Positions 39,619-49,747 of a DNA stretch of 64,000 nt are shown here, piece after piece. The notes beneath the pieces were generated by a model. The model saw only the letters and a list, made by a program, of their open reading frames with translations, was not told where the DNA came from and did no database searches. The first letter of the stretch is position 1, and the number at the start of each line of letters is the position of its first letter. The stretch is from Bacteroidales bacterium. GTDB taxonomy: Bacteria; Bacteroidota; Bacteroidia; Bacteroidales; Muribaculaceae. The stretch covers positions 1-64,000 of the forward strand of contig JAJBVL010000050.1 of NCBI GenBank assembly GCA_020859845.1, in the 5' to 3' direction. The translations under genes and the position numbers were made by a program.

Positions 39619-40599
39619 TCAGAAAGTGACGTTGTATTTCTGGAGGATAGCGCAAGGAGCATATGCCATCTTGGCTTGGCGCAGCCCGGGGTCGCCAGCA
39701 TCGTCTTCGCGGTTGACGTAGCGCAGCTCGGGATGACGCTCCAGCATCATTGCAGCAAAGCCGTGGGCCACACTCTCTCCGGAACCGGTGACGTCGTGGT
39801 CCATCTTTTCGATGTGGACGTAAAGGGTGTCGCCAATAGCCTCGCCCATGGTGAAAGCCACCACTCCATGCTCGGGAGTGGACACCACAGCGCCCTCAAA
39901 TCCATAGAGCTCGGGGCGCTTCAAGACATCCATCACTGCCAGACGTTCATAGTCGGCCATGATGCCCTTGTCGGCACGCATATGTTGAGCCTCAAAGAAG
40001 GCCTTGACGGCGGGCAGATTGGCGGCGGTCAACGGCTCCACCACTGCCTGTGGATTGTCGGCGCGAAAGCGATTTAGATGGTTGCGCTTCTTGTTGAGAT
40101 GCTTGCCTGCGAAGGTGGCCATGGCTTGCGCCTCGTAGAGATAGTCGCTCCAGTCGGCCAGCGGTGTTATCTCGCGAGCTCCGAGGGCTTGCAGCGCGGG
40201 GATGGCCTCTTCAGGGACAGCCGACAGTACCAGCGGTATATTGTGGGCCTCGCAAAAACTACGTAGCAAAGCGATGCTCTCGCTCAGAGGCAAGGCTCCT
40301 ACAGGGAGCGAGAAGGCGGTGACATCGAGGTCGTCCTCACGTACACCCATCACGAAGAGGGTGTCGGCCACGATGGAGATGGAATAGCGGAAGTAGTCGA
40401 CCCACATAAGCAGTCCGCCAACGGAGAAGTCGCAGGTGCGGGTGGTGGCTTGACGGAGCATGGGGAGTATGGCTGGCACGTCGGAGAGTGTCAGCGTGTG
40501 AAAGTCGAGACAGCCCGTAGCAGGGGCAGTCTTTATGGCGCAAGGCCGCATCATCGGCCCACACGAGGGGTCATCGCCCACTGATTCAAGACAAGGCAT
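39619..40599 (-). CDS. DUF2156 (phosphatidylglycerol lysyltransferase C-terminal-like) protein
   Basis: HLNKKRNHLNRFRADNPQAVVEPL; RYVNREDDAGDPGLRQAKMAYAPCAILQKYNV. Confidence 0.75.
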   Translation of the reverse strand: MPCLESVGDDPSCGPMMRPCAIKTAPATGCLDFHTLTLSDVPAILPMLRQATTRTCDFSVGGLLMWVDYFRYSISIVADTLFVMGVREDDLDVTAFSLPVGALPLSESIALLRSFCEAHNIPLVLSAVPEEAIPALQALGAREITPLADWSDYLYEAQAMATFAGKHLNKKRNHLNRFRADNPQAVVEPLTAANLPAVKAFFEAQHMRADKGIMADYERLAVMDVLKRPELYGFEGAVVSTPEHGVVAFTMGEAIGDTLYVHIEKMDHDVTGSGESVAHGFAAMMLERHPELRYVNREDDAGDPGLRQAKMAYAPCAILQKYNVTF

Positions 40600-40651
40600 A
40601 GTAAGTGAAAAAATAGTAATTAAGAGTTACCATATATCACTACAACAAGGC

Positions 40652-41800
40652 TCAGCCCTTAGCTGTTCCCTGCGGAGGAAAAGTATTGGCAAAATATATG
40701 TCGAGCACATCGCGGGCAGCCGTAAACGAGCTTTCGCGATTGCCGAGCACCGCGCCTTCTTTGATTTGCAGCAAGCGCTCAATCTCTGGATTGCGGTAGA
40801 AGTGGGAACGGAGTTGCTCGTTGATGGTCTCATACATCCAGTAGCGCGCTTGCTCGCTGCGTTTCTGGTCGAAGTAGCCATTCTCCTTGACGTGGGCAAA
40901 ATAGCGATCAATCATCTCCCACACCTCTGCGATGCCCAGCTCATAGTAGCCAGAATAGGTGAGCACCTCTGGCTTCCACCCCGAAGCGGTGGCTGGGAAG
41001 AGGTGGAGAGCGCTGCGAAATTGGGCTTGTGCCAAGCGAGCGCGGTCGATATTGTCTCCATCGGCCTTGTTGATGACGATGCCGTCGGCCATCTCCATGA
41101 TGCCGCGCTTGATGCCCTGAAGCTCGTCGCCGGTGCCTGCCAGCTGGATGAGTAGGAAGAAGTCGACCATCGAGTGTACGGCTGTCTCGCTCTGGCCTAC
41201 ACCTACGGTTTCCACAAATATGTTGTCGTAGCCGGCAGCTTCGCAGAGCACGATAGTCTCACGCGTCTTGCGTGCCACACCTCCCAGCGACCCTGCTGAG
41301 GGGCTGGGACGTATGAAAGCCTTGGGGTGCACGGCGAGGCGTTCCATGCGCGTCTTGTCGCCGAGGATGGAGCCTTTGGTGCGCTCGCTCGAAGGGTCGA
41401 TGGCCAAAACAGCCAGCTTGCCTCCCTCCTTGAGCACGTGGAGACCAAAGACATCAATAGAGGTCGACTTGCCAGCGCCTGGCACACCCGTGATACCTAT
41501 ACGGCGAGAGCGTCCCGAATGGGGCAGGCAGTGGGCTATCACCTCTTGAGCCTTCGCCTGATGCTCTGGCACGAGGCTCTCCACTAGCGTCACAGCGCGG
41601 CTGAGCATCATGGTGTCGCCCTTGAGGATACCCTCCACCAGCTCGTTGACCGTGGGCTGTCGGCGTTTTGGTCGGCGTGTGAGGTAGGGGTTGACGCTTG
41701 GTGGCTGTTTGACACCAGCATTAACCGTCAGACCGGCAAACTGCTCGTCGTTCTCTATGTGGTGCAAGTCGTGATGTTCGGGGTGGGAGCACTGTTCCAT
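40652..41800 (-). CDS. meaB: Methylmalonyl-CoA mutase-associated GTPase MeaB (ArgK family)
   Basis: IGITGVPGAGKSTSIDVFG, VLAIDPSSERTKGSILGDKTRM, RPSPSAGSLGGVARKTRE; start MEQCSHPE at 41800. Confidence 0.93.
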   Translation of the reverse strand: MEQCSHPEHHDLHHIENDEQFAGLTVNAGVKQPPSVNPYLTRRPKRRQPTVNELVEGILKGDTMMLSRAVTLVESLVPEHQAKAQEVIAHCLPHSGRSRRIGITGVPGAGKSTSIDVFGLHVLKEGGKLAVLAIDPSSERTKGSILGDKTRMERLAVHPKAFIRPSPSAGSLGGVARKTRETIVLCEAAGYDNIFVETVGVGQSETAVHSMVDFFLLIQLAGTGDELQGIKRGIMEMADGIVINKADGDNIDRARLAQAQFRSALHLFPATASGWKPEVLTYSGYYELGIAEVWEMIDRYFAHVKENGYFDQKRSEQARYWMYETINEQLRSHFYRNPEIERLLQIKEGAVLGNRESSFTAARDVLDIYFANTFPPQGTAKG

Positions 41801-41819
41801 GGGGTAATATGGGGGGAGA

Positions 41820-42887
41820 TTAATGTTGGGCCACGACTCGTATCGTGGTGTTGGGTTGCTTTGGATCGTTGGTGATGAGTGTGATGCGGGCGTTGAGGGG
41901 CGTGCCAGCGGGTAGACGGTCACCATAAGCCGTCACCTTGAGCTCGGCTGTTTTGCCGGGGGCTATCTTAGTCTTCTTGAGTTTGATAGCCACAGCCGCG
42001 TCGGGAGTGTATATCTTGCGTATGATGAGTGGCGTCTGGCCATTGTTGACCAGCGTCAGGGTCATGGTGGGCTTCTCGTCGGAGCCGAGGCGCTCAAAAT
42101 CGGCCATCATGGGCTCTACCTTGAGACGTGGCGCCTTCTCGCGCTCCTCGGAGGTGAGCTTGGAGAAGTCTTCTTGGACGATGGCCACCGTGGAGATTGC
42201 AGTAAAAGGCCCTGAAGGGCTTGGAGCTACATAAATCGAGTCGGAGACGATGCCCCAGTCGTCGACCTTAGAGGTATTGAGCGTGGCGGAGAATACAAAT
42301 TGCTCGCCGGGAGGCACGGCTTCGGGGCGTACTGTGACGTTAATGCCCTTGTAGGTCTTGACTGCTGGGTGGATGGTGTCGGAGGAGGCGTTGTATCCGC
42401 GGAGTGTGGCGCTGGCGGTCGTGCCGTAGGTCACCTCGCCAAATGGTATGACGGTAGCCGCCAGCCGCATATCGCCAAGGCTTACGGGGTAGCGCCCCTT
42501 GAGCGAATTGGATGTGCCGATCACCGTACCTTTAATAGTGAGCACCGATGCCTTCTTGGAGGCATTGGTGTAGACGTTGACATGCTTGGTGAAGGGGCCC
42601 GGGCGCCCGGAAGCTTTGTAGGCCACGGATACTGTCAGCGTGTCGCCAGGGTAGATGGGCTTGCGGGTATAGCGTGGGGTGGTACAGCCACAGTTGGCCG
42701 AGGCGCGGTTGACCGTCACTGGCTCGTCGCCAGTATTGACAGCCTTGAACGTACACTCCACGCTGCCCAGGGCCTCGTCAAAGGCACCAAAGTCGTGGAC
42801 ACGTTCTATCCACGTCAGCTGAGGGTCGGCCTTGACGTAGATGGAGAGGAGGGCGATAAGCGCCGAGAGAATAAACCACCGCTTCAT
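41820..42887 (-). CDS. DUF1573-type secreted protein
   Basis: Signal peptide; VHDFGAFDEALGSVECTFKAVNTGDEPVTVNRASANCGCTTPRYTRKPIYPGDTLTV. Confidence 0.85.
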   Translation of the reverse strand: MKRWFILSALIALLSIYVKADPQLTWIERVHDFGAFDEALGSVECTFKAVNTGDEPVTVNRASANCGCTTPRYTRKPIYPGDTLTVSVAYKASGRPGPFTKHVNVYTNASKKASVLTIKGTVIGTSNSLKGRYPVSLGDMRLAATVIPFGEVTYGTTASATLRGYNASSDTIHPAVKTYKGINVTVRPEAVPPGEQFVFSATLNTSKVDDWGIVSDSIYVAPSPSGPFTAISTVAIVQEDFSKLTSEEREKAPRLKVEPMMADFERLGSDEKPTMTLTLVNNGQTPLIIRKIYTPDAAVAIKLKKTKIAPGKTAELKVTAYGDRLPAGTPLNARITLITNDPKQPNTTIRVVAQH

Positions 42888-42928
42888 AGCAAGGAGTATA
42901 TGGCTTATATAGCCTATATGGCTTATAA

Positions 42929-43390
42929 TTATTTGTGGGTAGTGGAGGGGATGATGACGCCGCTAAACTTCAGCGACTGGCGCTTGCCGCTATTGCTTCG
43001 CACCTTCACCTCGCGCGCAAACTCGCCGGAGCGTCCGGTAGGGTCGAAGGTCACTGAGATTTTGCCCTTCTCACCGGGAGCTACAGGCTCCTTGGGGAAA
43101 GAGGGGACTGTGCAACCACATCCGCCGTTGCTCACAGAAATAATAATCAGAGGGGCATCACCAGTGTTGGTAAACTCATAGTTGGCGGTCACCTTGCCGC
43201 CCGATGAAGAAATATTGCCAAAGTCGTGGCTTTGGCTGTCAAACTTCATCTCTGCTTTGCCAGCAGCCATCGTAGCGAGGGCCACCATCGTAAGATATAG
43301 GATAGCAAGGGAAAGTCTACGTAGGGTTGATGGAGAGACATTGTTGGTGATCGCTGTAGGGATCGCTGTTGCAAATGTTTTTCTTATCAT
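42929..43390 (-). CDS. DUF1573-type secreted protein
   Basis: SHDFGNISSSGGKVTANYEFTNTGDAPLIIISVSNGGCGCTVPSFPKEPVAPGEKGKI. Confidence 0.88.
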   Translation of the reverse strand: MIRKTFATAIPTAITNNVSPSTLRRLSLAILYLTMVALATMAAGKAEMKFDSQSHDFGNISSSGGKVTANYEFTNTGDAPLIIISVSNGGCGCTVPSFPKEPVAPGEKGKISVTFDPTGRSGEFAREVKVRSNSGKRQSLKFSGVIIPSTTHK

Positions 43391-43536
43391 TCTGAATAAA
43401 ACTTAGGTTTGACCTTTTTGCTTTGCTAAGCAATTAGAGGGCGAAATTACTAAAAATATCAACACGACTATCCACTTGGAGGTTTTTAATTATGGTTTTG
43501 AGAAGCAAAATTGAAGGGTTGTATCAAATAATGCAT

Positions 43537-43650
43537 AATCTATTGCAACCCCGTAGGGGTCCTTCCCAATAGCTATAGTAGTTTCAGCTCTCCAAAAAAA
43601 ACGGCGCCTTTGGCGCCGTTGGTAAGGGGGTAAATCATTTTAGCTAATTA
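43537..43650. repeat. Composite intergenic module B, paralogous to 15211-15352
   Basis: tctattgcaaccccgtagggg...ccaaaaaaaacggcgc...gcgccgtt..ggtaagggggtaaat....agctaat. Confidence 0.8.
43592..43620 (-). terminator. Intrinsic terminator for the lamin-tail-domain gene
   Basis: Minus strand AACGGCGCC-aaa-GGCGCCGTT followed by a T-tract. Confidence 0.85.
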
Positions 43651-43669
43651 TAAGCAGAGTGGATCGGCG

Positions 43670-45292
43670 TTAGCGGATCAGCACCTTGGTGGTCTTAGAG
43701 CCTTGGCGTAGGATGTAGATGCCAGTAGTTGGTGTGGTGACTCTTACACCCTGGAGATTATAATATATAGGTGTGGTATCCTCTTCGGTGGGAATGCTGA
43801 TAGTAGAAATAGCGGTGGAGTCGTCAACAGCCTTGTACATATGGATGGCTAGGTGGTCCTCAGGTTTGTCGGTGGGGTCGTAGTTGAGGAAGCGAGAGGT
43901 GCCATCATCCTTAAGATTAAACTTCAGACTGCCAGCCTCGTCGCCATAGCTAATCTCCACTTCGCCATCCTCGTTGAAAGAGATGGATGCGCGTGTCCCC
44001 TTGCTGGCAGAGTCGCTCTTCTTGTAGTCAAGACACTTAAACTCTTCGCAAGCCAGATAGCGGCTATCGTTGAGATAATTGTTGGTCTCGCCAAAGAGGA
44101 TAGCCCATGTGGCGTCGCCATCGTCATTGCCCACGAGGGTACATACTGCCACCTTGCGGGTGTCGACTGTGATAGTGCCATCGGTGGCTATCTCAATCTC
44201 CTCAGCCAACTGATATACGCCTCCGTCTTTAGTAGTGCCCCAGGATGAAGCCATGGCATAGGCGTTGGCCACGTTGACAAGGATAAATTCCATGCCATCC
44301 TCAAGAGCGTTGACATCATCAACCAGCTTAAAGACAGCGGGGATAGCCTCTGGAAGAGTGGGGTCATTTTCCTCGCCACGGGTAGCATTGGCTACCGATG
44401 TCCATGTGCCGGTGATGTCGGGTATGCGAGAATAGCTTCCGCCGACGTAGTGGTTGCCATTGTCGGTCAAGGCATTTGCCTTGCTAAAGGTGTCGAGCAC
44501 CGTGCCATCCGCCGAGATGAGACGAATGGTGACGTTTTTGGTGTTGGAGATGCCAGCGCTAAATTCGGAGCCTTTGGAGCATACTATATATTCCCCAGCT
44601 GCTATCTCGCTTCCTTCAGGGTAAGTGTAAAGGATGGTGCTCTCACCGTCCTCATCGATTTTCTCTACTTGAAGCCCTTCAAGAGCCAGGGTAGCATCGG
44701 TGGAGTTGACAATTTCAATCCAGTCTTCAAGTCCATCGGTAGTAGCGTCGTCGCCACACACTTCATTGATCACCAAGCCCTCCATTGGGTCGGCCTCGGG
44801 TGTCGCTCCGTCGGTAGTCCAAGTGATTTCGATAGCCGTAAATTGACAGGCTTTGCCCTTAACCGCCGTGGAGGTGAGCGCGATATAGGGCCATTCGCCT
44901 TCAATCTCAAGAGTGGCTGTTGATGAGGCTGTGAAGGAGATGGTGCCAAGTTCGGTGCCCGTCACTTCGCAGTCGCTGGCGGTGTAGGGTTCGGTACTTC
45001 CATATACGACCATGTCCTCGTTGCTCTTTGAGCCCCAAGTGACGGCAATTGACTGTACTAAGCCAGGCGAAACGGAGGTGACGATACTGCTGCCGCCAGC
45101 CTTAAACTGTGGACCGCTCCCCTCGTCCTTTACCGTGATAAGATATGTGGCGCCAGAGGAAAGGGTGGCTTCTTGCTGGACATACGAGTCGGGAAATACT
45201 ACAGTAGTGGCATCTATTACGTCGGTAACGTTTCCTCCCCATGCTGTAGCAGCTATCAGAGAGGCGAGCCCAAGAGTAAATATTTGATTCAT
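43670..45292 (-). CDS. Secreted protein with lamin-tail-like domain and type-A-sorting-like C-terminus
   Basis: Signal peptide; GLVINEVCGDDATTDGLEDWIEIVNSTDATLALEGLQV; C-terminal YNLQGVRVTTPTTGIYILRQGSKTTKVLIR. Confidence 0.75.
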   Translation of the reverse strand: MNQIFTLGLASLIAATAWGGNVTDVIDATTVVFPDSYVQQEATLSSGATYLITVKDEGSGPQFKAGGSSIVTSVSPGLVQSIAVTWGSKSNEDMVVYGSTEPYTASDCEVTGTELGTISFTASSTATLEIEGEWPYIALTSTAVKGKACQFTAIEITWTTDGATPEADPMEGLVINEVCGDDATTDGLEDWIEIVNSTDATLALEGLQVEKIDEDGESTILYTYPEGSEIAAGEYIVCSKGSEFSAGISNTKNVTIRLISADGTVLDTFSKANALTDNGNHYVGGSYSRIPDITGTWTSVANATRGEENDPTLPEAIPAVFKLVDDVNALEDGMEFILVNVANAYAMASSWGTTKDGGVYQLAEEIEIATDGTITVDTRKVAVCTLVGNDDGDATWAILFGETNNYLNDSRYLACEEFKCLDYKKSDSASKGTRASISFNEDGEVEISYGDEAGSLKFNLKDDGTSRFLNYDPTDKPEDHLAIHMYKAVDDSTAISTISIPTEEDTTPIYYNLQGVRVTTPTTGIYILRQGSKTTKVLIR

Positions 45293-45527
45293 AAGCGCGA
45301 TAAGTAAAATGTGATTAAATATTAGAATGAGTGTTGTTTAGCGCAACAAAAGTAGATAAAAGAGATGGTACAAGCAAACGAAAAAAGACATTCCACCACT
45401 TTTCCACCCTTTTGGCTATCATTTTTGCTTTTTATACCTTTTGTAATTGTGATTTATTAGATGAATAAGATATGATGTATCCTCTCAGCTACTGGCTGTA
45501 TTCATGCCAACTACTCGCCCTCGGATG

Positions 45528-46298
45528 TCATAGAGGCCTGGAAGCCTCTACTCCTATCCCAAAGAGGGCGTAGTCGTAGAGCACGGGGTCGTCGGGGCGC
45601 CAGAGGCGCAGTTGCTCTGTGAGTTCCTCCACTGCGCGCCGGTCGTTGGAGCGTCGTTGGAGGAGACCGAGCTCACGAGCCGTGTTGCCTACATGAACAT
45701 CCAACGGGATGAACAATTGGGCCGGGGAGAGCAACGACCATACACCAAGGTCAACGATGCCATCGCGACGCACGAGCCAGCGAAGCGCCATATTGATGCG
45801 CTTCAAGGCCGACGTATCGACCTGCTGAGGCAGGCAGCGACTATCCGTTGCGCCACCATTGGCCTCCGTAAGCTCTCGGTTGAGGGCCTTGACGAGCTCC
45901 CATGCCGGAGCCTCTGAGAGATGAATCTTTTCGTGGCTGGCAAAGTCGTGGAGCGAGCCATGGCGCTGATATATGGCGTGGAGGCCGCGCAGATAATAGC
46001 GCATATTGGAGGCGAAGAAGGTGCGATGAATGTTCATGTCGGGAAGCTCCTCGTAGCCTTTGTCCATCACGTAGGCGTAAGGCTGCTGATCCATCAGTGA
46101 GAGCATTTTCTCGCAGTTGGCGCATATCATGGGCCTCCGGCCCCAAGCGATGGTGGCCGACAGGAGAGCAGTGATTTCTATATCCTGCAAGATAGAAAAG
46201 CGCCGGGGAAACTGTACGGGGTCGTGAGCTATAAAAGATGGTGAATTGATGCGTGCTGCTTCCTCATCAAGAAGGAGCTTTATATCGGGGGTGAGCAT
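45528..46298 (-). CDS. TIGR02757/DUF2400 family protein
   Basis: DPVQFPRRFSILQDIEITALLSATIAWGRRPMI; LFIPLDVHVGNTARELGLL. Confidence 0.88.
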   Translation of the reverse strand: MLTPDIKLLLDEEAARINSPSFIAHDPVQFPRRFSILQDIEITALLSATIAWGRRPMICANCEKMLSLMDQQPYAYVMDKGYEELPDMNIHRTFFASNMRYYLRGLHAIYQRHGSLHDFASHEKIHLSEAPAWELVKALNRELTEANGGATDSRCLPQQVDTSALKRINMALRWLVRRDGIVDLGVWSLLSPAQLFIPLDVHVGNTARELGLLQRRSNDRRAVEELTEQLRLWRPDDPVLYDYALFGIGVEASRPL

Positions 46299-46340
46299 AG
46301 TGGGTGATAGGGCTTATAGGGCTTATAGGGGTTATAGGGC

Positions 46341-47066
46341 TTATAGGACTCGGAGGATGTCGAGGGAATGGAGGGAGGTGAGGGGCGCTACGTGCATAGA
46401 ATAGAAGGCCAGCATCTGGTCAAGCACTTGGCTGCGGCTCTGAGAAGACAGGCGGAAGTGGTGCATGTTGGCAAAGGTGATCCTGCCCAAGAGCGCCACA
46501 AAGCGCGATTCCTCGGCCGGAAGCCACGAGCTGTGGAGGGGAGGGGTGGACCGAAAAGTGCCATCCACCATGTCAAACACTCGGCCGGGACGCCACGATG
46601 CTACATCGGGCTCAATGCCTAAAGCACGCCCCAGTCCATAGAGAAAACATATGCAATAGTTGGGAAGCCGTTGTGGCTCCAACGCGTCGAGCACCAGAAT
46701 AGAGGACTTGAGATACTCGTAAAGTTGGGCGTCGGGTTGATGGCTGTCGCGCAACACCGATGCCAGTAGCTCTCCAAGAAAGAGCGCCACTGCCTGCTTC
46801 ATAGGATGGGAATATACACCGTGGAGAGCCACGCTGGGCTGTAGCTGGCTCATGGGGTGGATGTCGCGCCCTGGACGCTGGTGGACTACCGCCTCTACCA
46901 GCCCCAAGGGCATAAGAAGTGCACGCCGCCTTGCCGCTTCGCGCGTGGCTCCTCCCGCCACCAGCAGCGAAAGGATGCCACCCTCGAGAGAGTAGGCTGT
47001 GAGGATGGATTTGGAATCGGCATACCTCACTTGACGCAAGGCTATGAGATGCATTGAATTATCCAT
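46341..47066 (-). CDS. recO: DNA repair protein RecO
   Basis: HLIALRQVRYADSKSILTAYSLEGGILSLLVAGG; FLGELLASVLRDSHQPDAQLYEYL. Confidence 0.87.
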   Translation of the reverse strand: MDNSMHLIALRQVRYADSKSILTAYSLEGGILSLLVAGGATREAARRRALLMPLGLVEAVVHQRPGRDIHPMSQLQPSVALHGVYSHPMKQAVALFLGELLASVLRDSHQPDAQLYEYLKSSILVLDALEPQRLPNYCICFLYGLGRALGIEPDVASWRPGRVFDMVDGTFRSTPPLHSSWLPAEESRFVALLGRITFANMHHFRLSSQSRSQVLDQMLAFYSMHVAPLTSLHSLDILRVL

Positions 47067-47194
47067 ACAAAAAGCTTTCTGACTACAAAATTACTGACTT
47101 ACATCAACAATTCTATAGAAAAGTGTCAAATATCTAATTTTTAATTAGTAACTTTGCGTGATTTTTATCAAGATAGAATATTAGACACGTTTTT

Positions 47195-49459
47195 ATGTTA
47201 CATCCAATCAAGAAAACCATCAGTCTGCCCGACGGTCGTGAGATTACGCTCGAGACAGGCAAGCTGGCTAAGCAGGCTGATGGAGCGGTAGAGCTGCGCA
47301 TGGGCAATACTATGCTCCTCGCCACTGTAGTTTCGGCCAAGGAGGCCGGCGAAGGAGTAGACTTTATGCCTCTCCAAGTAGAATACAAAGAGAAATTTTC
47401 GTCGTTTGGACGCTTTCCTGGCGGCTTCTTGAAGCGAGAGGGCCGTGCTTCCGACTACGAAATCCTTACAGCACGCCTTGTAGACCGCGTGCTGCGTCCA
47501 CTTTTCCCCGACAACTATCATGCCGATACCTTTGTCAACATCACACTCTACTCCACCGATGGCGTAGACATCCCCGATGCGCTGGCTGGCCTGGCCGCTT
47601 CGGCTGCTTTGGCAGTGAGCGATGTCCCCTTCCATGGGCCTATTTCCGAGGTGAGAGTGGCCCGCATTGATGGTCAGTTTGTCATCAACCCCACCTTTGA
47701 GCAACTTGAGAAAGCTGACATGGAGCTGATGGTAGGCGCCACAAAGGAAAACATCATGATGGTCGAGGGAGAAATGAATGAGGTGTCGGAAAGCGACCTG
47801 CTGGCCGCTCTCAAGGCAGCTCACGAAGCTATCAAGACGCAGTGTGAAGCTCAGGAAGAGCTGGCACGCGAGGTGGGAAGCACTGAGAAGCGCGAGTACT
47901 GCCACGAAGTCAACGACGAAGAATTGCGCAAGGATGTACGTGAAAAATGCTATGACAAGGCCTATGCAGTGGCTAAAGCTGGGTGTGCCGACAAGCATTG
48001 GCGCGCCGATCAGTTTGATGCCATCTGCAATGAATATATCGAATCCATCCCCGAAGAGGAGCGTGAAGAGAAGACCCCTCTGGTGAAGCGCTACTATCAC
48101 GATGTAGAGAAGGACGCTGTGCGCCGTTGCATCCTCGATGAGGGCATACGCCTTGATGGCCGCAAGACCACCGAGATACGCCCCATCTGGTGTGAGGTGG
48201 ACTATCTCCCAGGCCCTCACGGCTCGGCTATCTTCACTCGTGGCGAGACACAGAGCCTCTCCACCGTGACTCTCGGCACTAAGCTCGACGAGAAGATTGT
48301 CGACGACGTGATTAACCAGGGCCGCGAGCGCTTCCTGCTCCACTACAACTTCCCCCCCTTCTCCACGGGCGAGGCTAAGCCTGTGCGCAGCGTCGGACGC
48401 CGCGAGATAGGCCATGGCAACTTGGCACATCGCGCCCTCAAGCGTATGCTCCCCGACGACTTCCCATACGTGTGTCGTATCGTAAGCGACATCTTGGAGA
48501 GTAACGGATCATCGTCGATGGCCACCGTCTGCGCTGGCACCTTGGCTCTGCTCGATGCCGGTGTGAAGATGAAGAAGCCTGTGAGCGGTATAGCTATGGG
48601 CCTGATCACCGACACCGAAAGCCCCAAGTATGCAGTGCTCTCTGATATCCTCGGCGACGAAGACCACCTGGGAGATATGGACTTCAAGGTGACAGGCACC
48701 AAGGATGGTATCACTGCCACACAGATGGACATCAAGTGTGATGGCCTCTCATATGAAATCCTTGAGCGCGCCCTCAATCAAGCACGCGATGGCCGCTTAC
48801 ACATATTAAATATAATCAACGAGACCATTCCCGAGCCTCGTGCCGACTACAAGCCCAACGTGCCACGCATCGTCACGATGCTTATCCCCAAGGAGCTTAT
48901 TGGTGCTGTGATAGGCCCGGGCGGAAAGGTGATCCAGGGTATCCAGGAAGAGAGTGGCGCCACAGTGTCGATCGACGAAATCGACGAGGGCGGCTACATC
49001 GAGGTGGCAGCAGCCAACAAGGCCTCGATCGACAAGGCTCTGGAGATGATCAACGCCATCGTAGCTCTCCCCGAAGAGGGCAAGGTGTATACCGGCAAGG
49101 TGCGCTCCATCCTCGACTTTGGCGCTTTTGTAGAGTTTATGCCCAACCGCGACGGCCTGCTCCACATCTCGGAGATCTCTTGGGAGCGTCTTGACAACAT
49201 GGAGGCGTCGGGCCTCAAAGAAGGCGACACTGTAGAGGTGAAGCTTATCGAGATCGACAAGAAGACCGGCAAGTATCGCTTGTCGATGCGTGCCCTCCAG
49301 CCCAAGCCCGAAGGCTATGTGGAGCGTCCTGCCCGTCCTCCACGCCAGCAAGGCGAGCGTGGCCCACGTCCACAGCGTCAAGGCGGCGACCGCGGACCGC
49401 GTCGTGAAGGCTCTGGAGGCAACAACAATGGCGGCGGTCAGCGTCCTCCAAAACACTGA
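47195..49459 (+). CDS. pnp: Polyribonucleotide nucleotidyltransferase
   Basis: RNase PH domains ([25 protein letters not shown]), KH ([15 protein letters not shown]), S1 ([17 protein letters not shown]), R/G-rich tail. Confidence 0.97.
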   Translation: MLHPIKKTISLPDGREITLETGKLAKQADGAVELRMGNTMLLATVVSAKEAGEGVDFMPLQVEYKEKFSSFGRFPGGFLKREGRASDYEILTARLVDRVLRPLFPDNYHADTFVNITLYSTDGVDIPDALAGLAASAALAVSDVPFHGPISEVRVARIDGQFVINPTFEQLEKADMELMVGATKENIMMVEGEMNEVSESDLLAALKAAHEAIKTQCEAQEELAREVGSTEKREYCHEVNDEELRKDVREKCYDKAYAVAKAGCADKHWRADQFDAICNEYIESIPEEEREEKTPLVKRYYHDVEKDAVRRCILDEGIRLDGRKTTEIRPIWCEVDYLPGPHGSAIFTRGETQSLSTVTLGTKLDEKIVDDVINQGRERFLLHYNFPPFSTGEAKPVRSVGRREIGHGNLAHRALKRMLPDDFPYVCRIVSDILESNGSSSMATVCAGTLALLDAGVKMKKPVSGIAMGLITDTESPKYAVLSDILGDEDHLGDMDFKVTGTKDGITATQMDIKCDGLSYEILERALNQARDGRLHILNIINETIPEPRADYKPNVPRIVTMLIPKELIGAVIGPGGKVIQGIQEESGATVSIDEIDEGGYIEVAAANKASIDKALEMINAIVALPEEGKVYTGKVRSILDFGAFVEFMPNRDGLLHISEISWERLDNMEASGLKEGDTVEVKLIEIDKKTGKYRLSMRALQPKPEGYVERPARPPRQQGERGPRPQRQGGDRGPRREGSGGNNNGGGQRPPKH

Positions 49460-49484
49460 TCTTAACATCTAAGATACAAGCAAA

Positions 49485-49529
49485 GACGAGCCCTGCTCTT
49501 ATCGATGAGAGCAGGGCTCGTCTTTTTTT
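49485..49529 (+). terminator. Intrinsic terminator after pnp
   Basis: GACGAGCCCTGCTCT-tatcgatg-AGAGCAGGGCTCGTC then T7. Confidence 0.95.
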
Positions 49530-49747
49530 GTGGGAAGGTGACGACCCAGAAGAGATGTGATGCTGAGCCGAAAGCTACCAGCAAAAGGGACGTACCACAT
49601 ACTGCCTACGCCTATGGGGTGAGGTGGTTGTATTATAAATAACTGTGCTACAACTATATAAAACGCAGCCGTAAGACTATGGCCGACCAGGTCCCTGCAT
49701 GTGTCATATAGTGTGTAGAAGGAGAAGAGTGAAGCGCCTCTGCGCTA

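Noticed and set aside
40652-41926. Longer meaB start at 41926
   Set aside because: Would overlap the upstream DUF1573 gene; ATG at 41800 gives a normal MeaB N-terminus.
47198-48430. 410-aa minus-strand ORF opposite pnp
   Set aside because: Antisense shadow ORF; the pnp frame carries all conserved motifs.
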